A stretch of DNA of 64,000 nucleotides from Tubulanus polymorphus (GCF_964204645.1 NC_134027.1:14682485-14746484), one strand, 5' to 3'; numbered from the stretch's first letter, positions 1 to 13,266 are shown. Numbers and translations: made by a program. The notes: generated from the sequence alone by a model not told the origin.

Positions 1-640
1 TAAACTTGTTTTACAAAACAAGAAAGTACATTTTGAACTTTTGAATGGTCGAATCCCATTTATTCACAGTAACTTCACCCAGTCCTGAGAATGGCCGGTT
101 CGCGGAGCTCCGTATACTGCCTATAATAAAGAGCTCGCGTGAACCACGCAGCCTATCTTTTACAATTACGCTTATATTTCAAAGGAAAAAGACCAAAGTT
201 GGTCGAACAGGGGTTAGGGATTTGGTAGAGGGGCTGTGTGCTGAAACAGAGATAAAAATGCACGGGAACGAGTTTGTCGAGTCATTATGAGAATGCCGGT
301 TTGCTAGCGTATGTATTTAACACCCGTATTGCTCGGGTGACTTTTACTACCAACGGGTGGCGCTGTGTGTAAATTTCACCTAAATCAACGACTTTCGGCT
401 ATTAACGGTACTTAAGACCACTTGAAAACATCATAGTCAATTACGGTAGTAGTGAAAATAAAAAGTTACCGTTCGGTGTACAGCACCATAGCACCCATAT
501 AATACCACATACATTTTATTCAGACTAAGGACTTAGTTAACACTGATCTTCATTTCCATTAATTAATGATCTGTTGAATTAATTAGTAATTCAGTCTTTC
601 GGTGAACGAACCAGGGCTGACCACAAATTGCCCAACAGAC
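1..640. other. Non-coding, nothing recognised
   Basis: No open frame with recognisable content, no terminal repeats and no RNA gene were seen. The short frames here look random. Confidence 0.5.
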
Positions 641-1260
641 AAATTTTCCGAAACGACACAATAATGTTTAGTATCAAATAACTCGTGGCGTGGACCTTGG
701 TCTATCAACTGACCAATGCATCACCAGTACTGGCTATATAGTAAATTATCTGTTTTGCGAACAATTAAGTTATTTGGTGTCAAATAACTAGATATAATGT
801 GGACATTAAACTAAAAATTGTTTAACTGACCAATGCTTGACCAGTACTGACCAGTAACCACTAACTAGAACCCACCATATGTAATTTATATGTTTAGTAA
901 AGCAATAAAATCGTGTTTGGGCGTCGAGCTACTAGATTCGGTGCGGGCTATGATCTAACAACTATTTAACTGACCAATATTTTACCAATACTGACCTTAA
1001 AGTAATTTGTTTATTCTAGAAGCAACACAGTCGTGTTTGGTGTCAAATAATTAGAAATGGTGTGGGCTTTCATCTAACAACTATTCAAGTGACCAAATCT
1101 TGACCAATACTGACCACATAGCTATATTTATCTGTTTCGGACACAACTTAGTCGTGTCTCGTATCAAATAATTTCATTCGGTCTGAACGTAAATATAACA
1201 ACTCTTTTACCTGTACAAGCTACACCAGTACTGTCTAATTACCGGTTAAATGTTTTTAGA
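641..1260. repeat. Degenerate tandem array, ~117-144 bp period
   Basis: A block of the type TGACCAATGC-TTGACCAGTACTGACC recurs near 710, 827, 971, 1090 and 1212. Each copy is followed by a second block of the type GGTGTCAAATAAYTAGAAAT. Spacing is about 117-144 bp and copies are clearly diverged. The same two-part layout (TGACC-rich block, then GGTGTGAAACTAGAAAGG) forms the ~108-bp units in the foldback at 6350-9357, so the two arrays may be distant relatives. Confidence 0.6.
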
Positions 1261-3338
1261 AATAATACGGGGTATTGCCTGAATCCTTCGTCAGTACTAC
1301 TCTTATTAAATGTGTCGTTTTAAAAGTCTTGTCCAATTTTTATTGTAGGAAGCGAGCTAACTTTGAAATTTCCCACCAAATGCAAAAGATTTCCACATCG
1401 GGTTTTGAACGAACAACGTTTCGATTTGTAATTGTAACGTGCGCATTTTAGCTTGTAACGTGCACATTTCACTAGTGTGAACGTGCGTATCGGTACCATT
1501 ATGCGAAACTTGTCAAACTTTTGCGTTCAAGACGTTTAAACTGAACACTAAAGGAGATATCATATCATATCATATCATATCATATATATGAATAATGAAT
1601 AGATGGAAGATAATGTAGTAGTTTTGAATGTTTCGTAACTGCTGTCCACTGACCGCAGATCATCAAAGTTAATCGCCTCATATGAAATATATATTCGTTA
1701 TAAGGGATGTAGTAGTTCAGTGAGAATTCAAACTTATGGGTAATTTTAAGTGATCACAACGCTGACCAATAGAGAAAGCTGTATCACAACAAAAGTGCGA
1801 CTTACGTATCTTATTGAAACATTGTAAAATACCGGAGAGTAAATGGGAGAACCCTGAATTCGAAACAATTCCACACTCGGATCGTTTACTTTGAAAACAC
1901 AATCTGCAATTTGTGGACATCCATTATTTCTGCACCAAAAGCATGAAGTATATTATCTTTGCTCGTAAAAATTTGAAATTTTGAGGAAGATTTTTGGCCT
2001 CGTTAACCTGTGAACACGTCCTTCATATATTTTCTAAGACCGATCTTGATATAATGCTGAGAGTTTAGAGAAAATTATGGTAGGATGTAAACTTAGGCCG
2101 CTTCGTATTCGTGGAAGGTTGCTAATTATTGATCTTATACACAATAATCATAAGTACGTAACACGAGACTCCATAGAATATCGTTTTTCAATCATACGTA
2201 CACAAATTATTGCGATATAAAGATAAATGGTACTTTAATATACTTTTTACTTCTTATACTGAATATTTCTTTAGTAGTATTAATAAAGAGTGGATCAGCA
2301 GGCTACCTGAGCCCATTCCACGATTTGAGGTCAGTTGCCAAAAGTTAGTAAGTTTACATACCAGTGGATAGTTAACATTTAAAATGACAATTAAAACTTC
2401 ATTGCTAAAAATAACTTTGTATTCGTAGAATAGTCACACTCAAATGCGGAGAATTGATAATACCATAATACGATACGAAAATTCACTGTGTACAAATTCA
2501 AAAAGATGATCTCTAGTGAACGATCGAACGTTGTGTCGTTATTTTCTAATGATAAAACTTGGTTTGAGATTTGAAATGTGTACATATTGAATCTTTTTCA
2601 TATTAACAGTGTATTTGGTCATGTATCATATTGTATAATGGTTAATTTAAACTAACTGGTTTTAGAGTTGTATCCTTAAATCCTGTAATAGAGGATGCAA
2701 TCTTTTTGCGACAAACAGTACAAATAGCTAGAAAAAGCAACGATAGTGCATTGGTAAACTTAAAGCAAGCGTACATTGGTTGTTTAGGTTTTTCGTTGGG
2801 AAAATTAATGTTTAATCATTATTGAAATATCCGAGGCGAGCTTTTCCAGGAATTTACAAAGTTGAGCTTCACACAAGGATTTTTTTTGTAGTCCGATATC
2901 CGTGATTACCTCTGGCTTGGAGAGATACAATCTAAAACCAACCGTCGAGTCAAATATTTTACCACAATTTTCTATGATTAGTAAAAAGATTAAGTAATAG
3001 ACATAGGCATGCAAACAGTAATATCTGAAGTCCACTCCATTTCAAACTCATTCATCTTTACACAAACTCCAACTTGTTGAACAGTTCAAAATCGCGTGGC
3101 TTGAATTATTACGATAACTAAAATCAGTGACCACGATACTTGCTCATCTACACTGGCTTCCAATTTAACAAAGGATTGAATTTGAGTGTTTGATGTTGTA
3201 ACAATAGGCCTACCATACTGAATTACGGATTCACTTTCTACTTTTTGATTGAACATTTATATCACATATTGGGTCATTTCATTTTTACCAGTATAGGCCT
3301 AATTGGAAGAACCTATCCGTATATCATGTTTAATTTTA
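1261..3338. other. Non-coding; includes an (ATATC)n microsatellite
   Basis: The only clear structure is a short ATATC microsatellite at about 1556-1586. The remainder is A+T-rich with no supported gene. Confidence 0.5.
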
Positions 3339-4378
3339 TCCCAGCTAACAAAAAAACGTTCAAAGAACGTTTTCTAAAAGTTTTTCACTAACGTTTTAAC
3401 GTTAATGTTGAACGTTCGTGCAACGTTTGTAGAACGTTTTTTTGGAAATGTATTTTAAGGTTCACAGAACGTTTTTGATAACGTTGACTGAACGTTACTT
3501 CACAACCTCTCTGCAACCATTGAGCTTGATAAAAACGTTCCAATAACGTTCGTATGACGTTACATTATAACCATGATGTCCTCTTTCACGAGCTCGAATA
3601 AATCCCTTTCAACTAACTAATATTTGAATTATTTTACCTAACTTTTATTTTGTAACTACGTATATATACATGTATAATATCGAAATTATTCACTCGTAAG
3701 TTAGTTCTCCAGTGCACCAGTAGTCGTCGTTACAGCGTAGCTGGCAGCCTTTGTGATTCCTAAAATAAAAAGGAAATGATACAGAAACTTTTATTTTCAT
3801 GGTTGTGTTAAGCCTTGAAGTTCATTTCATCCATACATACAGGGATTGTTATGCTTGTTATTGGAGAACAACAGTTAGGTCATTTCATTGATATAAAACC
3901 CGACGAAAAGGTCTCTAACGTGGGTTTCTACATAAAAGATTGTTTCAAAAACATTCTATCGGTATTTTTCCATATATTGAAAGTATCAAAATTTGTGGAT
4001 TGAATAACGTACCTTAGTAAATAAACGATTTTTAAATCCCTTAAACACGCCGCTTAAAGCTGATTGATGAACAATGGCGAACACTTCCTGCTTTGATATG
4101 TCACGATATCCATCGGTTTCGAATCCCATATTTTTCTTTACTACCGAAAGTTTGAATCTTGCTTTCAAATGGTATTAAAATGTAGGAATCCACGTCGGGA
4201 TTTGCTTAAAACGGACTATATTGATGATATCTGACTAATAATTTGCTGCAGGCTCTTGGATGATAACGTTTAGAAAAACCTTCAGAAAACGTTATCGCCT
4301 GAACGTTACATTATAAACTATCACACAACTTTCACGATCGTTTCCGAATGTTGTATGAACGTTGTGTGCTAGCTGGGA
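3339..4378. mobile_element. Non-autonomous TIR element rich in AACGTT
   Basis: The ends are inverted copies: TCCCAGCTAACA at the left and TGCTAGCTGGGA at the right, flanked on both sides by TA (3337-3338 and 4379-4380), which fits a 2-bp TA target duplication. Internally the palindrome AACGTT occurs about a dozen times in 3350-3560 and again near 4263, 4288, 4302 and 4360, mostly within GAACGTT or TAACGTT. No transposase is visible, and the short frames at 3815-4003 and 3986-4168 resemble nothing. The TA duplication suggests a Tc1/mariner-like or similar mobiliser; the superfamily is an inference. Confidence 0.65.
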
Positions 4379-4524
4379 TATAATCTGACTTTTGAGATGT
4401 CATTCAATCAATGCATTCATATGCGGTCGTCGCTTTCAAAAGCCACCACGGACTGACTCCTTAGCGATACCTTGGCGGACGATCCCACACGTTTCTTGCT
4501 CCAGCCCTAGAATGCTCAATTATA

Positions 4525-4931
4525 AGGCGCTTTTACGAAATTGAATCTGATTCGGTTTAGCTAAATCCGATTCGATGTTGGAAAACGTAAGGATTAGTAA
4601 ATCGAATCGTTTTTCGTAAATGAGTCGAATCAATTTATCAATCTAAAGGTCGCGATTCGAAAGAAAATGGGCGTCAATGGTGACCGAATTATTGATAGAT
4701 GATGGTCTGCAATAGATGTCTTTAGCCCGCGGTCGAAGAGGACGCCATGTTGGATTTCACTGACTAAATCGCCACTAACTTGCTCGCCGAGCAAGTTAGT
4801 CGATTTAATAAATCCATTTACTAAACCGCGTCCATAAACGAGTTGATTTACCAAATCGGATTCACTAAACCGCGTGCCGTAAACGTGAAACTTAAATCGA
4901 TTTACAAAGATTCAGTTTCGTAAAAGCGCCT
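4525..4931. mobile_element. MITE, 407 bp
   Basis: Terminal inverted repeats of about 25-30 bp: AGGCGCTTTTACGAAATTGA at the left, and its imperfect complement TCAGTTTCGTAAAAGCGCCT at the right. ATA flanks both ends (4522-4524 and 4932-4934), consistent with a 3-bp target duplication. Inner sequence repeats TAAATCGATTY-like words in both orientations. There is no coding capacity. Confidence 0.65.
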
Positions 4932-4934
4932 ATA

Positions 4935-6349
4935 GACGTCATGAACACCCGATTTGAATTCAAATTCAAAAGACTCCTAAAAACGCACCTGTTTACTCGA
5001 TTACTGTAAAGCGCCTTTGAGCATTTATATGCAAGAATCAGTGAAATTGGCGCTTTATCAGTTGTATTCATCATTCAAACCATTATTCTCCTTATCCTAT
5101 GAATTTGGAGACCCATCCTCGCATGGGAATGAATATAATGTGATTTCAATTAAAGATGACACATGGCCTCATATCATTACGTTATGTTTTTTAACGGGTG
5201 GGCGAGATTATATTCTTATGTTTTTGTTTCTCTGAATGTCGCTATTTAAGAGTTCAATAATAATTTCAGTCAACCAAACAAAGGATTTTTCTGTATGTTT
5301 CGTGTCCTGTTTTTCCATAACCCTAGGACTGCATTTTAGGTATTTTTCGTGGATGACCGAACGCTGCTGTCCCTTTCTAGTAATTTGATGATATCTGTCG
5401 AAATCTAAATTTTAAAAAGGAATCAGGCATATCTCCTTGTTTGACTAAGTAAGAACTCAACTTTAAGGGACACTCCCTTAAAGGCGCCAAAGTAAAATCA
5501 TGTGTCGAGTGGAGATGATATTGTGTCAGAATTTCTTCAAAAGCGGAGAAAATTGAATATTTTGAAAATAATGATTTCACATGCATGTTTGAATCCGTTA
5601 TAACTGGAGCAATTTTCATAAAAACATATCTATGGAATCAACGAAATGTAATTAAGAAGAATACTATGTTTAAGATGTTATCAAAGGCATTTGAAAAAAG
5701 TTTTCTGATTTCGTCAACTGTGAAACTAGTGTCAACCAGATGTGTTCCCATTCAACGAACCGACTGCGAGCCGAGTCGATGTGAGATGTGACCTACACTG
5801 AAAATCTCAAGCGCTACCACTGGTTTTTAGGTGCTTCTGAATGTCGGCCGTTAAAAAACTAAACAATTGCCATTTGGAAAGGGCCTAGTTAGAGAAAATG
5901 CTAGATGTGTATATTGTGTGATATTTCATGTGCGTTTGGAATTTAACCTTGTTTGTAACGAAACACACATGTTCTTTTCTATTTTAGAAGAGCGCATGAT
6001 AATGCAATAAAGAACTGACAATGAAAAAGGGGTAACAGGTGACTGATATCACACCGAATTTCAATTCCTATGAACACTTTTCATATAGTGAATTCTGTAC
6101 AAGAGTCTAAAAAAACTTGAAATATTAACGAAACAGTTTTTTGACGGACAAATCGTTACCATCGAATTTTCAAAACTTTTTTAATGCCTTGGTGACCACT
6201 GGTCTAGTACGCGGTTTTCTGAAACAAAAGTGGCCAAGTTTAAAGAACGACAAATTATTACAAATATTAGGAGCCTAATGCGTTTAATGATTTAATTAAT
6301 TGGCATCGCGCTGATTGGTTGAAAGACGGTTGTTAGTCATCTTGCCTGT
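4935..6349. other. Non-coding, nothing recognised
   Basis: Several 60-80 codon frames exist on both strands but overlap one another and show no motif. Confidence 0.45.
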
Positions 6350-9300
6350 GATTTAATTGTTTTTTTAAGCATCGATTGACCATAGATTTAATCTTATCAT
6401 AACTAATTTGCAGGTGGTTCTCGCAAACATTTTCTATTCGTTTTCAAACGCAGTACTGTTCAGATGATTCGCGTCAAGCTTTGAGTCAAGTAGTAAAAAA
6501 GTTTATGTATTAGCATTACTATGCAGTCAAAATTACGCACTGCGGCAAGTGAGGTGCTGTGATCCAGATGTGAAACCTATTTAGGAGTAATATATTTCCA
6601 TCATGTCAACGCCATTCAGAAACAGTAGCAAAACATACTGCTGGTCTCTAGAAATAACAATACGACGACAACCACTTTCGAATTCGACGATATTCGAGAA
6701 GTTTCACTTGGGCAGTGGTGGTCAGTGATGGTCAATTTATGAATTCTAATGGGGAATGCTTTCTAGTTTCACACCAAATGCGGTACCGGTATATCTTTCT
6801 TACATTCGAGAAGTTTCAATTGGTCAGTGGTGGTCAGTGATGGTCAATTCATGAAATTTCAATGGCGAATCCTTTCTAGTTTGACACCATAACGCGGTAT
6901 ATCGTTCTCATATTCGAGAAGTTTGAATTGGTCAGTGGTGGTCAGTGATGGTCAATTTATGAATTCTCAATATCTATGGCGAATCCTTTCTAGTTTGACA
7001 CCATAACGCGGTATATCGAACTCATATTCGAGAAGTTTGAATTGGTCAGTGGTGGTCAGTGATGGTCAATTTATGAATTTGCAATGATGATACCTCGGTA
7101 GTTTGAAAACAAACATGACTTGATAAATTTCCGAAATTCGCAGTCAGATGTTCAGACTCGGGAATATCTCAATTGGTCAGTTTCTGACCATCATGGTGTC
7201 ACCATTGTGGTCTATAGCTCAAATGAAACACGTGGGACCGACGAAAGGGCCCAAAAGCGTAAGTCATTTCCTGAGTGATGTGATCCAAAAATGCCCTAAC
7301 TGGAAAAGGCAGTCTTTCAATTGGACGAAACCAAATCGGACAGAACAATTAAAATTTGGGAAGGCCACAGACAGTGGTCTTTCTACGAAGCCCACGCGGT
7401 AGGCCTATACTTTGAACGTATCATTATGAAATCTTTTTTTAAACCACCATGTACCACATTAAGTAATAAGCATCGTTGTAAGCACTTGAAACACCCATTA
7501 ACCACTTGAAACTGTCAGATCAAACATCATACCGCATCCCCGCAAAGAGGGGTAGTTCAGCAAACCGGAGCTTTCATTTGCCTATCTAGACTACCCCGCC
7601 AGTACGGGTAGCCGAGCAAACCGGAAAACTCATAATGGGAGCTAATTATTCCATCAGGGATAGTGTACTATAGTCATGTTATCAAAATGTTCCTTATTAG
7701 TTCCGCTGCATCGCTAAAACCCCTGATTCAGGGGTCGCGTTAGCGATATACCACGACACTAAGGTTCTCAGTGAAACAGTAACCTGTGATTTGGCGATTC
7801 TCGGAGCCATCCTTCTTGATGACGTCACTAACATATCTTATTCCCAGTCAGCAGAGACAAGTTCTAATATCATAGAGTGCATCGCTGGAGGCATTATGAG
7901 TTTTCCGGTTTGCTCGGCTACCCGTACTGGCGGGGTAGTCTAGAGAGGCCAATGAAAACTCCGGTTTGCTGAACCACCCCTCTTTGCGGGGATGCGGTAT
8001 GATGTTTGATCTGACAGTTTCAAGTGGTTAATGGCTGTTTCAAGTGCTTACAACGATGCTTATTACTTCGTGGTACATGGTGGTTTAAAAAAAGATTTCA
8101 TAATAATACGCTCACCGCGTGGGCTTCGTAGAAAGACCACTACCTGTGACCTTCCCAAATTTTAATTGTCCTGTCCGATTTGGTTTCATCTAATTGAGAG
8201 ACTGCCTTTTCCAGTTAGGGCATTTTTGGATCACGTCACTCCAGGAAATGACTTAACGCTTTTGGGCCCCTTCGTCGGTTCCACATGTTTCATTTGAGCT
8301 ATAGACCACAATGGTGACACCATGATGGTCAGTAACTGACCAATTGAGATATCCCCGAGTCTGAACACTTGACTTCGAATTTCGGAAATTTATCATGTAA
8401 TGTTTGTTTTCAAACTACTAAGGAATCATCATTGCAAATTCATCACTGACCATCACTGACCACCAATGACCAATTCAAACTTCTCGAATATGAAAACGAT
8501 ATACCGCGTTATGGTGTCAAACTAGAAAGGATTCGCCATTGAAAATTAATCAATTGACCATCACTGACCAATTGAAACTTCTTGAAAGAACGATATACCG
8601 GTACCGCATTTGATGTGAAACTAGAAAGGATTCGCCATTGAAAATTAATCAATTGACCATCACTGACCACCACTGACCAATTGAAACTTCTTGAAAGAAC
8701 GATATACCGGTACCGCATTTGATGTGAAACTAGAAAGGATTCGCCATTGAAAATTCATAAATTGACCATCACTGACCACCACTGACCAATTGAAACTTCT
8801 TGAAAGAACGATATACCGGTACCGCATTTGATGTGAAACTAGAAAGGATTCGCCATTGAAAATTCATAAATTGACCATCACTGACCACCACTGACCAATT
8901 GCAACTTCTTGAAAGAACGATATACCGGTACCGCATTTGGTGTGAAACTAGAAAGGATTCGCCATTAAAATTCATAAATTGACCATCACTGACCACCACT
9001 GCCAACGTGAAACTTCTAAAATATCGTGGTCGAATTCGAAAGTGCTTGTCGTCGTATTGCTATTTCTAGAAACCAGCAGAAAGTTTTGCTACTGTTTTTG
9101 AATGGCGTTGACATGATGGAAATTTATTACCCATAAATGGGTTACACATCTGGATCACAGCACCTCACTTGCCGCAGTGCGTTATTTTAACTGCATAGTA
9201 ATGCTAATACATAAACTTTTTTACTACTTGACTCGAATCATCTGAACAGTACTGCGTTTGAAAACTCAACGAATAGAAAATGTTTGCGGGAAGCGCCTAC

Positions 9301-9357
9301 AAATAAGTTGTAATAAGATTAATTAATCGATGCATGAATGTTCTCAATTAAATTCAT
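6350..9357. mobile_element. 3-kb foldback element with tandem repeats in both arms
   Basis: The left arm (about 6350-7640) is the inverted complement of the right arm (about 7900-9357), with the axis near 7770. Matching pairs include the CGCAAACATTTTCTATTCGTT region near the outer ends, a shared block around 7190-7400 and 8100-8345, and an inner block with CCGCATCCCCGCAAAGAGGGG near 7550 and 7985. Each arm contains ~108-bp tandem units: four in 6690-7090, and five in 8440-9005 in complementary form. The right-arm units start TTGACCATCACTGACCACC at 8654, 8762, 8871 and 8979. There is no transposase; the 69-78 codon frames inside are translated repeats. Terminal repeats diverge towards the outer ends and no target duplication could be fixed. 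Confidence 0.8.
8440..9005. repeat. ~108-bp tandem repeats, right arm of foldback
   Basis: Five units, each a TGACC-rich block (TTGACCATCACTGACCACC), then GAAACTTCTTGAAAGAACG, then GATATACCGGTACCGCATTTG, then GTGAAACTAGAAAGGATTCG. The first unit is about 7-10 bp shorter because one TGACCACC subunit is missing. The mirror array on the left arm is at about 6690-7090. Low divergence in the right arm suggests recent homogenisation. Confidence 0.75.
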
Positions 9358-9691
9358 CGCCGAATAAAACAAGCCTTTGTAGCTGTAATAACAATGAAAT
9401 CGTTATTTTGTGGATCATAACTTTATTACGGCGTAATGTCCGCCAAAACCAAACTTATTTTCTAAACACAGAGGGCACCACTCTATGGAAACAAAACAAT
9501 ATCTTCGTTCGGAACACTCCCCTCTGGAAATTAAGGGTTTAATTTTCACACATAAACTTCTAAAAGATATACATAATTGTACTGAATGTTATGATACTAC
9601 CTAAGAAATACGATCAATTACTAAAATTACTTCGTACACTGTAGAATAGTTAAATGCTAAAACAATTTAACGTGTATGTAGAAGCATACAG
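9358..9691. other. Non-coding strip between foldback and BEL pol
   Basis: This is where the 3' end and 3' LTR of the BEL element would be expected. No copy of the LTR at 16119-17333 is visible here or beyond the foldback. Confidence 0.45.
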
Positions 9692-11392
9692 CTACGCAGC
9701 CTCACTAGCCTCAAGTAAATATAGTCTCTGTAAGGGACGTCGGATGAAACCCCTTGCCGTCTTCAGGGTAACACTTCTAACAAGACCATCACGACCCATG
9801 TGGGTTTCATGAATTCTTCCCATCTGCCAATTCGGTCGTTTGACACCATCTTCAGATACGAGAACTACGTCACCGATTCTTACATTTTCTTTCTTCTCAA
9901 ACCACTTCTTAAGAGGTAATAATTCCACGAGATATTCTCTCGTCCACCTTTTCCAATACTGTTTAGCCAATCGCTGTTGGTAACACCAACGCTTGCCAAA
10001 ATTGGCCTTTGACGTATCAGAATCGACATCTGGAAGAAACTGTGGTTTTCTTCCAATCATACAATCGCCAGGAGACAATGGTTCAGGGTCATTCTTATCA
10101 TTAGAGACTACTGTAAGTGGTCTCGAGTTGATCTGAGACTCGACGTCAGTGAGAATTGTCGAAAGTTCCGTAAAAGTTAGTTTGGCTTTTCCAAGTACAA
10201 CTTTCAGAGCAGTCTTCACACTTCTCACCAGTCTTTCGTAAAAACCACCCTTCCAAGGTCCTCTCTCGGTAATGAATTTCCATTCAATTCCATCAGCTTT
10301 CACTTTGTTGACTACAGTGTCTCTCCATTTCTTCTGGTCATACAGTCTAATCATCACCTTGGCTGATTTCTTAAAAGTCTTTGCGTTATCTGAATACATA
10401 ATTGCTGGTTTCCCTCTTCTATTCATCATTCGTCGAAAAGACATCAGGAAATCTTCAGCATTCATACTGTAAGTTAACTCTAAATGAATTCCTCTGGTAA
10501 TCATACATGTAAACAGTGCAATGTATGACTTAATTTCAGACCCATTTTCTTTAATAAGTAGAGGTCCAGCGAAATCTACGCCAACGCTGCTGAAAGCTGG
10601 TGCCATAACAACCCTTTCAGGAGGTAGCTCGCCCATCTTCTGAGTTAACTGCTTTGGTTCTTTACACTTGCAATGAAACTGAATTCTCTTTACTTCATTT
10701 CTGCCATGTACAAGCCAGTATTTGTCTCGCAAACTAGCTAGCGTTTGCTCGTTACCAGGATGTCCGTTGATGCGATGATAATACTTCACCAACAGATCAG
10801 ATACCAAACATTTTGGTGGTAGGATCATGGGATTCTTCTTGAATCTCGATACTTTAGCGTGATACAGGCGACCGCCGACACGTAAGACCATGCTTTTAGC
10901 ATCCCAAATGGGGTCAAGTTGTTTCAACTTACTGTCTTTGGGTAATGGTCTTCCTGCCTTCAAACAGTTAATTTCAGTACGATACGATTGATACTGTGCC
11001 CACTGCACCCAATACAACTCTTCTTCTCTTTGCTCCACAAGAACTAGAGGATGCATGCTCCCCTCATTCCGGGAAACCCCTTTAAAACATTTTCTGAGTA
11101 ATGTTGACACAGCTATAAGCTTACCCCATGAGCTGTATCGGCTTAACAGATTCAGATGAAAACTACTGGTGGTGTCTTCTTCACCTTGAAATAGGTTGAC
11201 TTCTACTTGAAATTTTTTCTTCAAGTATTTCTTTGCTTCAACAGTCTTATCGCCACCTTTTACAGGCCATTGACTCTCGTCACTTCTCAGGAATTCAGGC
11301 CCCTGCCACCATAAATTTGACTCAACCAGTTGATCTCCATGGCAACCTCGGGAACAGAGGTCAGCCGGGTTAAGTTTTCCTGGCAGATGTCC
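9692..11392 (-). pseudogene. BEL pol 3' part: integrase and DUF5641-like C-terminus
   Basis: The open frame from 11224 gives 510 residues, and the same frame continues upstream to an in-frame TAG at 11393-11395, so the listed ATG is only the first one after the break. Visible in order: an integrase zinc-binding region (HRINGHPGNEQT near residue 150, then CKCK); the catalytic core with GVDFAGPL (first D), YSDNAKTF (second D) and GGFYERLVRSVK (E); then the KRWTREYLVEL and IGDVVLVSEDG motifs typical of the domain that closes BEL/Pao Pol. The protein inserts the cDNA copy into the genome. The catalytic D,D,E residues are all present. Confidence 0.85.
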
Positions 11393-12676
11393 CTAATGAC
11401 ATGTCGGAACGAGCTTTTGAATTTCATCAACTCTGTTGGCGACAAAGACTTGCCATACATGTGCTGGCTTCGATAACCAATCTAGTGCAATACGGGAATC
11501 AGTCCAACAATGTACTGAGGAAACTGACAAGTTGATTACTTTCTCTGCGTATCTTATGAGCCTAGCAACAAGAAGGCTAGCCATCAATTCTAATTCTGCA
11601 AGAGTCCCTCTGTGTTTTAACGGCGCCACACGAGTTTTCGAGGCTAACAATACGCAACGAACTCCAGTACCATCTTCAATCCGCAAGTACACTACAGCAC
11701 CGTATGCTGCCTCACTAGCATCTCCAAATCCACGTAAGCCGTACTTGGGATCCTGAATTTCATCTGTCAAATAGCACCTCGGGATGTTTAGCTGGTCAAT
11801 TGCTGAAACTCCATTTTTCCATTTCTCCCATTCTGCGACAAGCTCTTCTGATAGTTCATCATCCCATGAGTCGACTTCACTCCAAGCTCTTTGAAATACC
11901 AACTTGGCTTTCAAAATGAGCGGTGACAACAGGCCCATCGGGTCGAACAAGCGCTGCAATTCACTAAGAACAATTCTTCTAGTGATTACTTCAGTTTCTC
12001 GAGGATGATACTTAAATCGAAATACGTCTTCCTTGGGTATATACATTATTCCCAATGTCTTTGTAACGACTTCTCCATCCGATAGATCCATATGGTACTC
12101 GGCCAGGTCTTCGCAGTCGAGACCACTCAAACTTTCCGGGTGACTTGACAAAAACTTTCTTAGAGGAAATCCGCCCTTTTCTAAAACGAACTTCATGTCA
12201 TTCGCTAACCTTGAAACACCATTCGAGTTTGTTTCTCCAGAAAGAACATCATCAACAAAAAGGTTTTCTTCGAGCTGTTGACAGGCAGCAGGGTAATCAT
12301 CTTTATTTGATTTCACGTGTTCGAGTATGGTTTTAATACATGTATATGGAGAACACTTCAATCCGAATACCACTCTGTTCATTCTGTAGATCTTTACCTT
12401 TTGGTCGTCTGACTCTCGCCATAAGAATCTTTGGGAATCTCTATCCACTTCATTCATCGATATCATGTGAAACATTTTTTCAACATCCGCAACCAAAGAA
12501 ACCTTGTGCCGTCGAAACCGAAGTAATACAGCAAGTGTATCAGGTTGTAAGGAAGGGCCGCACAACAAGGTGTCATTTAATGACCTTCCATCAGGACCCT
12601 TTGCTGCGCCATCAAAAACGATACGAATCTTTTTGTGGTGCTGTCCTTGAAGACCGGATGATGGGGCAAATACCAC
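11393..12676 (-). pseudogene. BEL pol middle part: reverse transcriptase and RNase H
   Basis: About 427 codons. Near the start KIRIVFDGAAKG and LVADVEKMFHMI match BEL/Pao RT palm motifs, and LFVDDVLSGE carries the catalytic FVDD. Downstream LFDPMGLLSPLILKAK and FGDASEAAYGAVVYLR mark the Peptidase_A17/RNase H region, ending with WTDSRIALDWL. The upstream 100 bp overlaps the preceding frame because of a frameshift near 12620. The product would copy the element RNA into DNA; as it stands it cannot be made in one piece. Confidence 0.87.
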
Positions 12677-13266
12677 ACCATTCGATCATCAGGTTCTGAA
12701 TCTTCAACAACCTCTTCAGCTCGGCCTGAATCAATCAGTTCCCTTATCTGTGCCTTGTATTGAAAAGAAAGTGTTTCATCTCTCTTGAACCTTCTTTCGA
12801 GAGATTCTAAACGGTGAAATGCCTTATTATAGTTAGACTTTAGTTTCACGTTGATAAAATCAGGATGCTTCAGGAGACCAGTTTCGTATCTACCTTCATG
12901 AAAGTTAGTCTTTTCGAAATATTGTTTTTCTGCTTCTTCGTCTAAAGGACTCTTTCTCGACACTTCCTTTTCAGGCAGAATACCAAGGGAATCCAATTCC
13001 CAGAATTTCAATACTGTTCTGGAGAGATCTTCATCATCATCTTTCACTGAGTTACACATCATAACAGAATTACTACCATTCTTGGATGAAGCCTTATGTT
13101 GACTGACATAAGAACCAAACAACACCCATCCAATATGAGAACTCAGAGCTACAGGAGTGCCTTGTCCACCTCGTCTATATTCATCTAATAATATATCAAT
13201 GCAAGCTTCGACACCTAGCATAACATCGACTTCACACTCTTCAGTACGAGGATACTTCTCAGCCAA
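12577..13266 (-). pseudogene. BEL pol: protease-RT linker and start of RT
   Basis: About 229 codons. It begins with residues that follow the retropepsin (DVMLGVEACIDILL, the conserved flap/helix region of DUF1758-type proteases) and continues through FWELDSLGI and FEKTNFHEGRYETGLL to DDRMVWYLPHHPVFK, which leads into the RT. A frameshift near 12620 moves the reading into the next frame (11393-12676). A second shift near 13300-13390 separates it from the protease. Confidence 0.8.

Noticed and set aside
8440-9005. Regularly spaced repeats considered as a CRISPR array
   Set aside because: The whole ~108-bp unit is repeated with no unique spacers, the copies sit in a foldback, and the genome is eukaryotic.
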